A stretch of DNA of 6,009 bases from Cyanobacteria bacterium UBA9579 (GTDB lineage: Bacteria; Cyanobacteriota; Vampirovibrionia; Gastranaerophilales; UBA9579): positions 1 through 6,009 of the forward strand of contig DNSU01000045.1 in NCBI GenBank assembly GCA_003499585.1. The letters run 5' to 3'. The position numbers were made by a program, and so were the translations under genes. This document shows, in pieces, positions 1-5,862 of this stretch (position 1 is the stretch's first letter; each line of letters opens with the position of its first letter). The notes beneath the pieces were generated by a model, which made no database searches, was not told the DNA's origin, and saw only the letters and a program-made list of their open reading frames with translations.

Positions 1-3
1 CAA

Positions 4-28
4 ATAACTAGCAATTCGAGTTAGTTAT
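4..28. repeat. Inverted repeat in the leader of the first gene
   Basis: The arms ATAACTA (4-10) and TAGTTAT (22-28) are perfect inverted copies around an 11-nt centre. In RNA the stem could extend by one G-U and one C-G pair to 9 bp with a 7-nt loop. No T-run follows on the + strand, and the preceding gene lies outside the window, so it could be an operator, an RNA hairpin in a leader or the tail of an upstream terminator. The repeat is seen directly; its function is unknown. Confidence 0.35.
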
Positions 29-86
29 AGAGTAAAATTATAAAGTAAGATATATAGATAATGCATGTGACTTTAGGAGATGTTAA

Positions 87-998
87 ATGAAACCTTTAAA
101 AGGACTTGTTAAATTAATAGAGGCCCTATCACTGTTTTTAGTTCCAGTCGTAGTATTTTACTGGTTTCTTACACTTGTTAACCTGCAAGCCATAAAACCA
201 CTTATAGCAATATTGGGGCAGATATTTCTTCCCTTTTTATCTTTCATAAAAACATTTACCAGCTTTGAAGTTCAATATGAAGAGGTAATGGTTGATTTCG
301 CTCCATTTGTTTTAGCAGGTGCACTAGTAGCAATATTTCTTGTGTTCTCAGGACTAGAAAAGATTCTGGACAGTACCGAACTGGCTATGAAAAAACGCAA
401 GAAGAAAATACAGGAAGCTCTGGAGAGAGAGCAGCAGGATCTCCAAAGAATGAAATACCTTGAAGAATTGGCAAGAAATAAGGTTACCTATCTAACATTG
501 AAATTCAGACAAAAAGAAACTGAAAATGCTTATCTGTACGTAGGCAGAGAGGATATTTTTGGCGAAGGTATTCTTGGTACACTAATAAATGATATGCTGA
601 ACAAGTCTAAAGATCATAACGGCAAAAAAACCAATACATTTCCAGATGAAGATGGAACTTATAGCTTTATTTTCTATAATTTAACCGATGCAATTGATTA
701 TGCTTTCTTTGTACATAATAAAGTTATGGAGATAAATAAGGAAGTTTTAGACCTGAGCAAGAGATTCCATTATGGTATTGCTTGTCACTGTGCTTATTGC
801 GAATCAACAGAAAAGACAAATCTGGATGTGACCAAGAAATTTTTGAACCTTGGCGGTGAAAATGAAATAATCGTCAGTGAATTATTTAAGAAAAAATATG
901 ATGAACATAAAGAGGCTACTAATTTAGTGTTTGAGTCTAAAGGTATCTATAATATCGATAGTTCTCAAGCAGAAGTTTTTGAGCTTAAAGTCAGATAA
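87..998 (+). CDS. Membrane protein with degenerate class III nucleotide-cyclase-like domain
   Basis: I do not recognise a named gene. Residues about 11-33, 37-54 and 72-90 are hydrophobic and should form two or three membrane segments. Residues about 96-131 are charged and helical (a KKRKKK stretch, then Glu/Gln/Leu-rich), a likely coiled-coil linker. Residues about 133-302 resemble the class III adenylate/guanylate cyclase fold: EDGTYSFIF (188-196) sits where cyclases have GDG..AVF, RFHYGIACH (226-234) where they have R.GIH.G, EIIVSELF (260-267) where they have EILVSE, and the end AEVFELKV matches the usual ..VYEL. The metal-binding aspartate of the first strand is not visible (LTLKFRQKE, 136-144), so catalysis is doubtful and a sensory or scaffold role is more likely (inference). 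A CHCAYC cluster at 233-238 is unusual. The ATG is preceded by AGGAGA at 75-80, six bases away. A palindromic terminator follows, so it is probably monocistronic. Gene boundaries are firm; the fold call is moderate. Confidence 0.8.
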   Translation: MKPLKGLVKLIEALSLFLVPVVVFYWFLTLVNLQAIKPLIAILGQIFLPFLSFIKTFTSFEVQYEEVMVDFAPFVLAGALVAIFLVFSGLEKILDSTELAMKKRKKKIQEALEREQQDLQRMKYLEELARNKVTYLTLKFRQKETENAYLYVGREDIFGEGILGTLINDMLNKSKDHNGKKTNTFPDEDGTYSFIFYNLTDAIDYAFFVHNKVMEINKEVLDLSKRFHYGIACHCAYCESTEKTNLDVTKKFLNLGGENEIIVSELFKKKYDEHKEATNLVFESKGIYNIDSSQAEVFELKVR

Positions 999-1001
999 AT
1001 T

Positions 1002-1017
1002 AATTTCTCGAGAAGTT
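1002..1017. repeat. Short palindrome just after the cyclase-like gene
   Basis: TTCTCGAGAA (1005-1014) is a perfect 10-bp palindrome. It extends to 16 bp with one T/G mismatch pair (1004 and 1015). It begins three bases after the stop codon and ends one base before the larger palindrome. It could be a protein-binding site or a small extra hairpin before the terminator; nothing in the sequence decides between these. Confidence 0.35.
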
Positions 1018-1018
1018 T

Positions 1019-1065
1019 TAATATTCTAAATTAATTTAGAATATTAGTTTTATTGTTTTGTTTTT
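1019..1065 (+). terminator. Intrinsic terminator: 28-bp perfect palindrome and T-rich tract
   Basis: The arms TAATATTCTAAA (1019-1030) and TTTAGAATATTA (1035-1046) are perfectly complementary around TTAA, giving a 12-bp stem with a 4-nt loop. Immediately downstream is a T-rich stretch, GTTTTATTGTTTTGTTTTT (1047-1065). The position, 20 nt after the stop codon of the cyclase-like gene, and the asymmetric T-tract on the + strand fit a Rho-independent terminator. The stem is almost all A/T, which is weak for a terminator but plausible in an AT-rich genome. A dimeric regulator site for the downstream gene is the alternative reading. Confidence 0.6.
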
Positions 1066-1085
1066 GATAAGCTAATAAGTATAGT
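1058..1085 (+). promoter_or_regulatory. Candidate sigma-70-type promoter for trhP
   Basis: TTGTTT at 1058-1063 (three of six matches to TTGACA) and TATAGT at 1080-1085 (five of six matches to TATAAT) are separated by 16 nt. They lie after the terminator and about 37 nt before the trhP start, so transcription would begin near 1092. The DNA is AT-rich, so chance matches are common; this is a weak prediction resting on position and the -10 match. Confidence 0.3.
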
Positions 1086-1121
1086 GAGTGTGGTTACTGT
1101 TAAGTTAATGAGTAAATAGTT

Positions 1122-2405
1122 ATGAATAAAGCAGAACTTTTACTTCCGGCAGGAAATATAGAAAAAATGCAGTATGCAATTGCATATGGTGCAGATGCAG
1201 TTTATTTAGGCATAGTTGATTTCAGCTTAAGAAGCATGAAATCAGGAAATGTAATTACCCTTGATAATATAAAAGAGGCAATTGAAATAGCTCATAATGC
1301 CGGAAAACAGGCATATGTGACATTAAATATTTTTGCCCATAACGATGATTTTAAAAAGCTCCCTCCAATGCTTGAAGTGTTGGCTGATGCAAAGCCTGAT
1401 GGCATTATATTTGGAGATCCGGGTTTTTATTCTGTATTAAAAAGAGAACTTCCTGATGTACCATTGCATATAAGCACTCAGGCAAATACCTTAAACTATG
1501 AAGCAGTCAAGTTCTGGCAGGATTTAGGTATTACAAGAGTTATTCTTGCAAGGGAACTGGCATTAAAGGATATAGAAGAAATTTCAAATAAAGTGCCCGG
1601 AATGGAGCTTGAAGTTCTTGTCCATGGTTCTATGTGTGTTGCATATTCGGGAAGATGCTTAATTAGCGATTATATGACTGACAACAAGAGGAAATCCAAT
1701 CAAGGTGGCTGTGTACAGCCTTGCAGGTGGAAATATAGCCTCGTTGAAGAGAAACGTCCGGGGCAATATTATGAAATTTCTGAGGATGATAAAGGAACAT
1801 ATATTCTTAATCCTAAAGATATGGCATTAATCGGCCAAATTCCTGATTTAATCAATGCAGGTGTCTGCTCTTTTAAAGTAGAAGGCAGAACAAAAAGTCT
1901 ATATTACGCTTCAGTTGTTGCTAAAGCATACAGGCAGGCCATAGATACTCATTATGCAGGAAAACAGGTTGATGCTAATGAGTTGTTACTTGAACTCTCA
2001 AAAGTAGGCAATCGTGGCTTTACAACAGGCTTCCTTCTTGATAGGCCTGATTCTAGCCATTATGATTACAATACAAGTAAAGGTATTGCCGGTGCGACTT
2101 TCCTTGGCACAATTATTGAACGAAAAAATAGCAATACCTATAAAATTCAAGCCAGAAATCAAATCAAAGTTGGAGATAATGTTGAATGGATAACTCCATC
2201 TCAGCTAATCAATGCCCAAATAACAGCTATAACAAATTCTTATAATGAAAATGTACAAGTTGCGGATACTAATGATATAATTTATCTCAGTTTGGATGAG
2301 CAGTATGGCAAACTGGACAACTGGCAATGGGGAATTATTAGAAGTAAGGAAGAGAAAAATGGTATTCAGGCTGAAGCCAACATATGTTGTGGAGCATGTA
2401 ACTGA
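1122..2405 (+). CDS. trhP: U32-family tRNA 5-hydroxyuridine synthesis protein TrhP (YegQ-like)
   Basis: TrhP (YegQ in E. coli) is needed for hydroxylation of U34 in tRNA anticodons, the first step toward mo5U/cmo5U wobble modifications. The 427 residues are near the E. coli length of about 450. The N-terminus (ELLLPAGN, 5-12) and YGADAVYLG (22-30) are typical of the family's barrel domain. HISTQAN is at 116-122. The peptidase U32 signature runs from E164 to S182 and includes HGSMC and GRC. Cysteines 172, 179, 197 and 201 are placed as expected for the family's proposed iron-sulfur ligands. GTYILNPKDM (225-234) and KVEGRTKS (252-259) closely parallel YegQ. Residues about 322-407 are the small C-terminal barrel. 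No clear Shine-Dalgarno precedes the ATG, but an in-frame stop at 1113 and the conserved N-terminus fix the start. An odd tail, ending CCGACN, lies in the overlap with yqeG. Despite the family name, protease activity is unlikely. Subfamily confidence is high; other U32 RNA hydroxylases (RlhA) are the alternative. Confidence 0.9.
   Translation: MNKAELLLPAGNIEKMQYAIAYGADAVYLGIVDFSLRSMKSGNVITLDNIKEAIEIAHNAGKQAYVTLNIFAHNDDFKKLPPMLEVLADAKPDGIIFGDPGFYSVLKRELPDVPLHISTQANTLNYEAVKFWQDLGITRVILARELALKDIEEISNKVPGMELEVLVHGSMCVAYSGRCLISDYMTDNKRKSNQGGCVQPCRWKYSLVEEKRPGQYYEISEDDKGTYILNPKDMALIGQIPDLINAGVCSFKVEGRTKSLYYASVVAKAYRQAIDTHYAGKQVDANELLLELSKVGNRGFTTGFLLDRPDSSHYDYNTSKGIAGATFLGTIIERKNSNTYKIQARNQIKVGDNVEWITPSQLINAQITAITNSYNENVQVADTNDIIYLSLDEQYGKLDNWQWGIIRSKEEKNGIQAEANICCGACN
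2346..2350 (+). promoter_or_regulatory. Ribosome binding site that sets the yqeG start inside trhP
   Basis: AAGGA ends eight bases before the ATG at 2359 and lies within the 3' end of trhP. It favours 2359 over the upstream in-frame ATG at 2296, which has no comparable site. The overlap suggests translational coupling of the two genes. Confidence 0.55.
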
Positions 2406-2880
2406 TATTAATCTTGAAGATTTAAAGGCTGAAGGTATCAGAGGTTTAATATTCGATCTTGATAATACTATCATGGCTCCAAAAACCGGAGAACTAACAA
2501 AAGAAGTAGAAGGCTGGCTTAATGTCGTTAAGAATGATTTTAAAATTTCTATTGTAAGTAATAACCCGCGTGAGCATTATGTTCAAGAAGCCGCTCAGTT
2601 AGTTGGGGCTCCTGCATATGCAAAGGCCAAAAAACCTGGCACAGAAGTCGCTGCTAAAGCCTTAAAAGAAATGGATTTATTGCCATCACAGGTTGTTATG
2701 ATAGGAGATAGACCCCTAACGGATATATGGGTAGGGCAAAGACTAGGTATGATAACAATTCTCGTTGATCCTCTAATTAAGCATGAAGAAATAGCAATAG
2801 TGAAATTTTTGAGAAAATTAGAGAGAATATTTATTGAGAGACCTAAAAAAATATTTACACATCACAAAAAAGGTGACTAG
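2359..2880 (+). CDS. yqeG: YqeG-family HAD-IIIA phosphatase
   Basis: This is a cytoplasmic haloacid-dehalogenase-superfamily phosphatase of the YqeG type; the physiological substrate is not established from sequence. From the ATG at 2359 it is 173 residues, matching the roughly 170 usual for YqeG. HAD motif I is FDLDNT (32-37) with catalytic D33 and D35, motif II is SNN (67-69), the motif III lysine lies in KAKKPG (89-94), and motif IV is GDRPLTD (116-122). The opening RLKPTYVVEHVTDINLEDL matches the family N-terminus, which is why I reject the longer reading from 2296. The phrases MIGDRPLTDIW and RLGMITILVDPL resemble cyanobacterial members most. It overlaps trhP by 47 nt in another reading frame, so the two are very likely co-transcribed. 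The C-terminus is basic (ERPKKIFTHHKKGD). Confidence 0.88.
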   Translation: MVFRLKPTYVVEHVTDINLEDLKAEGIRGLIFDLDNTIMAPKTGELTKEVEGWLNVVKNDFKISIVSNNPREHYVQEAAQLVGAPAYAKAKKPGTEVAAKALKEMDLLPSQVVMIGDRPLTDIWVGQRLGMITILVDPLIKHEEIAIVKFLRKLERIFIERPKKIFTHHKKGD

Positions 2881-2885
2881 GTCAC
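2873..2885. repeat. Small palindrome across the yqeG stop codon
   Basis: GTGAC (2873-2877) and GTCAC (2881-2885) flank the TAG stop as perfect inverted arms. The 3-nt loop and absence of a following T-run argue against a terminator. It may be chance. Confidence 0.2.
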
Positions 2886-2910
2886 ACTCATAAGTCATCG
2901 ATCATTCCAA

Positions 2911-2916
2911 TATAAT
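2911..2916 (+). promoter_or_regulatory. Candidate -10 element upstream of the MscS-like gene
   Basis: A perfect TATAAT lies 23 nt before the ATG at 2940, in the 59-nt gap after yqeG. The best -35 match is poor (CTCATA, 2887-2892, spacing 18), and there is no extended -10 TG. If used, it would give a leader of about 17 nt just containing the AAAAGG ribosome site at 2927-2932. It could let the channel gene be expressed independently of trhP-yqeG. This is a weak prediction in AT-rich DNA. Confidence 0.25.
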
Positions 2917-2939
2917 TAATTTCATTAAAAGGTTAGATT

Positions 2940-3812
2940 ATGTCTTATTTAAATAAAATTTTTGATATTAACTCTACACAAGCTATATTTGCAAAATTTG
3001 CTTCTCAGGATACTCTGGATGCGGCATTAAGAGTGGCTTTAATAATCATAACTTCAATGGTGATTATTAAATTAGCGATTATATTTGCAGAAAAGATAAG
3101 GACAATAGTTGAATCAACATCATTAATAAATGATGACAGACTCAAACTAAGAACCCAGACAATAAGCAGAATAATAAACAGTTCTATTGTAGTATTTGTA
3201 AGCATAATTGCTTTTATGTTAATACTGGGCGAGCTGGGAGTAAATCTTGCTCCTATACTTGCAGGTGTTGGAGTACTGGGTTTAGCAATAAGTTTTGGCG
3301 CACAGAATCTTGTGAAGGACATAATTACAGGATTCTTTATCCTTCTGGAAGACCAATACGGTATTGGTGATATTATAAAAATTGATAGCCATGCCGGTAT
3401 AGTAGAAAACATGAATCTAAGAACCACAATTTTAAGGGATTTAGAAGGTAATGTTCATATAATTCCAAATGGTGAAATCAAAAAAGTTACAGTCATGACA
3501 AAATTATGGTCCAGAGCCCTTATAGATATTAAAGTCTTTTATAAGCAAGATATTCAGAATATTTTCTCTATAATAGCTCAAGAAGCAAGAAAGCTTGCAG
3601 CAGAATGGGCTGATAAGATTATTGAAGAGCCTGAAATTCTTGGCGTTGATTCTATTGATCCAAATGGCCTGACTATCAGGTTAATAATTAAAACTAAAAC
3701 TGCTCAGCAATGGGCCGTTTCAAGAGAATTCAAGAAAAGAATTATGGAAAGGTTTAATCAAGAAGGAATTGATTTGCCCTTTTTCCAATCTGTAGGCTAT
3801 GTTCATAATTAG
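2940..3812 (+). CDS. Small-conductance mechanosensitive channel, MscS family
   Basis: MscS channels are homo-heptamers in the cytoplasmic membrane that open under membrane tension and release solutes during hypo-osmotic shock. The 290 residues match the compact three-helix form. TM1 is about 28-50 and TM2 about 80-100. The pore-lining TM3 (about 104-133) carries the small-residue pattern GVGVLGLAISFGAQ (109-122), followed by the conserved NLVKDIITG. The beta domain follows (about 134-190) with GIGDIIKI (141-148) and HIIPNGEI (173-180), where MscS proteins have IPN. The C-terminal alpha/beta cage domain is about 195-285 and ends GIDLPFFQ, the usual family ending. AAAAGG at 2927-2932, seven bases before the ATG, supports the start. 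It lies 59 nt after yqeG on the same strand and may share its transcript. Assignment to a particular subfamily (YkuT-like or MscS proper) is open. Confidence 0.92.
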   Translation: MSYLNKIFDINSTQAIFAKFASQDTLDAALRVALIIITSMVIIKLAIIFAEKIRTIVESTSLINDDRLKLRTQTISRIINSSIVVFVSIIAFMLILGELGVNLAPILAGVGVLGLAISFGAQNLVKDIITGFFILLEDQYGIGDIIKIDSHAGIVENMNLRTTILRDLEGNVHIIPNGEIKKVTVMTKLWSRALIDIKVFYKQDIQNIFSIIAQEARKLAAEWADKIIEEPEILGVDSIDPNGLTIRLIIKTKTAQQWAVSREFKKRIMERFNQEGIDLPFFQSVGYVHN

Positions 3813-3815
3813 ATA

Positions 3816-3843
3816 GATTTATATAAAGAGCATTATATAAATC
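3816..3843. terminator. Inverted repeat between convergent genes, possible bidirectional terminator
   Basis: GATTTATATAA (3816-3826) and TTATATAAATC (3833-3843) are perfect 11-bp inverted arms around AGAGCA. It sits in the 46-nt gap between the ends of the MscS-like gene and maf, exactly where a shared terminator is expected. No T-tract follows on either strand, and nine of the eleven stem pairs are A/T or more, so classical intrinsic termination would be weak. The position is the main support. Confidence 0.4.
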
Positions 3844-3858
3844 GGTGATCGAGCAAAA

Positions 3859-5808
3859 CTATGCTAATGTATGATCTGACAGATTATTTAATGTATTTTC
3901 AGCTATCGTTTTAAAAGTGCTCATTCGTCCTGGAAATACACCATAAAAATCTACAGACGCTTGTGCCATATTAGTAAGGTCTTCAAGATTGCCAGCTGAG
4001 TCTGATTCCATGATTTTAGTCAAAGTAAGCAATTCTTTAAATATACAGCTGGCAAGGATTTGATGTTTATCAAAAAGCTCTCCCTGAAGTTTTATATAAT
4101 ATTGCATTAAACTGCCGGCTAGAATTCTAATTTTATCTATATCAAAGCTGGTTTTTTTGAGTTCTTCCAAAAGCTGGTTTGCTTTATCCAGGCCATCTTG
4201 AGCAAGAGGCATAAACTCATCTATATCTTTAAGTATGCATTTTATTTGTGCTGCAACTTCGTTTAGATGCTCTTTAACAGGTTCATTATAATTTAACAGC
4301 ATTTGATCTATGGCTGAATCAACATTTGCATTTAGTGGTGCGCATTTTTCAAGAATTTCTTTTAATTCAACATTTTTAAAACCGTCAATTTGAGCACCGC
4401 CTGTCGATGAATTAATTAACTCAAGATCAGGGTGCTCATATGCAAAGCTTTCAAAATATTGTATAAAACCTGCATAGTTGGCATCTGTAGTAAGCATTTC
4501 TCCATTTTGTCCACGAACAAAAGCTATATTTGCTTTAATTGGTTCTAATTTGGATTTTATAATTTCCGCAATAACTTCATCAGTAGCGTTTGCTGCTATG
4601 TGTTTTTTAAATTCTTCAATATTTTCAAGTTCAACCTCATATTGCCCTGTTAACTGGTCTTTAACCAGCCTAATGGCTCCATATGCACTGTCTGCGGAGT
4701 AGCATTTATCACCTGAATAAGCTAAATCCTGCCCAACAAGAATAATAGGGTTGCATCCCATCATAAGGGCTGAAAATAAAGCGCAATATGATACAGTTCC
4801 TTTGTTTTCATAATCCTCAACTGAGAATCCTGCGGTTTTTGAAATCCATCTTGAAAAAAGGTCATTATTGCTATAAAAAGTAAATTTTCGTTTAAAATCC
4901 AGTTTATGCAGGTTTGTATTAGCAACAGCCAGTGCAATCAGGTTAATGTCAGAAATATCAAGCCCTTTAACCTGAGGGCTAGTATCGCCTACTTCTATAA
5001 AAGTAATAAAATCAGGCTTTATTCCATACTTAACCAGAGTTTTATATGCATTCGCAGCACTGAATATTATTACCCTGTCTCTGTATTGAGCCAGATATTG
5101 AGCTGTTTTATCAAGTGAAGGGCCTGATGAAACTATAACAGCAGGCTTTGATTTGAATTTATTTCTAAGCGCATCAACATTATATCCATCTGCAATTATC
5201 GGAATATTTTGTATACCTTGTAATGTCCACCATATAGATTTCTCAAATAAAGTAGTATAATTTGCCTCAAGATGATTGACAACTTGAGGAAAGTCTTCTT
5301 TTAGGCTGGATATTTCCTGAGGATACAGAATATTACTGGAATTTAACCCGCTGATATTTAATGAATCCTTGTGCATAAATAATTCTTCAAGAGATTTCAT
5401 TAGTTCTACACGTGTATTTGCAATACGAATTCTGTTTTCATTCAATTCATTAGAAAAATCCACCGCTTCAAGAGTAAAGCGAAGAATGTCCAGATTTGGC
5501 TCATATACAATGATTTTCCCTTTTGCACTTAGACAGTATCTTTTAAATAAATATCCAAGACCAAGACCGACTATTATATTAATTGATTCAGAAGTGTTTT
5601 GGAATCGTTCAAAGACATTTAAGGCTTCCTGCTGAGGATCTTTGATGTCATGGAGGGGTGTTCCATTATAAACTAATATAGGATCGCCAGATTCGGCAGC
5701 AGTAAGCTCAAATCGTGCCTCCGCATTAAAGGCATGCTTGTAAATTTTATCTGCAAGAATAGGGTTGTATTCTTTAATTCCTGCAATATTATTTTCCAAA
5801 ATACTCAC
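3859..5808 (-). CDS. Maf-type (DUF115/MAF_flag10) motility-associated glycosyltransferase-like protein
   Basis: Maf proteins transfer nonulosonic acids (pseudaminic or legionaminic acid) to flagellin in several motile bacteria; the domain is distantly related to archaeal MptE pterin pyrophosphokinase. The length of 649 residues is typical. The N-terminal domain (about 1-200) contains IIVGLGLGYLFKRY (78-91) and IIVYEPN (99-105), a Rossmann-like nucleotide-binding pattern. The MAF_flag10 core (about 202-375) has AVIVSSGPSLD (223-233), IKPDFITFIEVGD (263-275) and ILVGQDLAYSGDKCY (356-370). NSSTGGAQIDG (466-476) is another family hallmark. The remainder to 649 is mostly helical. The start is GTG at 5806-5808: an in-frame stop lies just upstream and the next methionine is far inside the conserved domain; GGGG (5817-5820) is a weak ribosome site. 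It follows the SNF2 gene by 39 nt on the same strand. No flagellin or sugar-synthesis gene is visible, so the acceptor is unknown. Family confidence is high, precise substrate low. Confidence 0.88.
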   Translation of the reverse strand: MSILENNIAGIKEYNPILADKIYKHAFNAEARFELTAAESGDPILVYNGTPLHDIKDPQQEALNVFERFQNTSESINIIVGLGLGYLFKRYCLSAKGKIIVYEPNLDILRFTLEAVDFSNELNENRIRIANTRVELMKSLEELFMHKDSLNISGLNSSNILYPQEISSLKEDFPQVVNHLEANYTTLFEKSIWWTLQGIQNIPIIADGYNVDALRNKFKSKPAVIVSSGPSLDKTAQYLAQYRDRVIIFSAANAYKTLVKYGIKPDFITFIEVGDTSPQVKGLDISDINLIALAVANTNLHKLDFKRKFTFYSNNDLFSRWISKTAGFSVEDYENKGTVSYCALFSALMMGCNPIILVGQDLAYSGDKCYSADSAYGAIRLVKDQLTGQYEVELENIEEFKKHIAANATDEVIAEIIKSKLEPIKANIAFVRGQNGEMLTTDANYAGFIQYFESFAYEHPDLELINSSTGGAQIDGFKNVELKEILEKCAPLNANVDSAIDQMLLNYNEPVKEHLNEVAAQIKCILKDIDEFMPLAQDGLDKANQLLEELKKTSFDIDKIRILAGSLMQYYIKLQGELFDKHQILASCIFKELLTLTKIMESDSAGNLEDLTNMAQASVDFYGVFPGRMSTFKTIAENTLNNLSDHTLA

Positions 5809-5842
5809 TATTTTAACCCCGTTTTATAATTCGGATTTCCAA

Positions 5843-5862
5843 TCACCTTATAAATCAGGTGA
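5843..5862. repeat. Inverted repeat across the SNF2-gene stop codon
   Basis: TCACCT (5843-5848) and AGGTGA (5857-5862) are perfect inverted arms with an 8-nt centre. On the minus strand this puts a 6-bp hairpin at the very end of the helicase gene. No T-run follows, so it is unlikely to terminate transcription; it may be an mRNA-processing or coupling element, or chance. Confidence 0.2.

Noticed and set aside
87..998. Active adenylate or diguanylate cyclase
   Set aside because: No first-strand metal aspartate is visible, and there is no GGDEF motif; only the degenerate fold pattern is supportable.
1122..2405. Collagenase/protease annotation from the peptidase U32 name
   Set aside because: The sequence follows YegQ/TrhP throughout, and this branch is known for RNA hydroxylation rather than proteolysis.
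2205..2474. 89-codon antisense open frame over the trhP/yqeG junction
   Set aside because: Both sense frames are conserved proteins; the antisense product has no recognisable motif.
2873..2885. Terminator after yqeG
   Set aside because: The stem is 5 bp with a 3-nt loop, there is no T-run, and the next gene follows within 59 nt on the same strand.
3005..3427. 140-codon open frame antisense to the MscS-like gene
   Set aside because: It mirrors the membrane helices of a clearly conserved channel gene, has no family resemblance of its own and no supporting context.
4478..5635. Three plus-strand open frames (4478-4702, 4906-5118, 5369-5635) inside maf
   Set aside because: They are opposite-strand shadows of a 649-residue protein with strong family motifs.
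5809..5847. Independent promoter for maf in the 39-nt gap after the SNF2 gene
   Set aside because: No paired -35/-10 elements could be fitted in so short a space; co-transcription is simpler.
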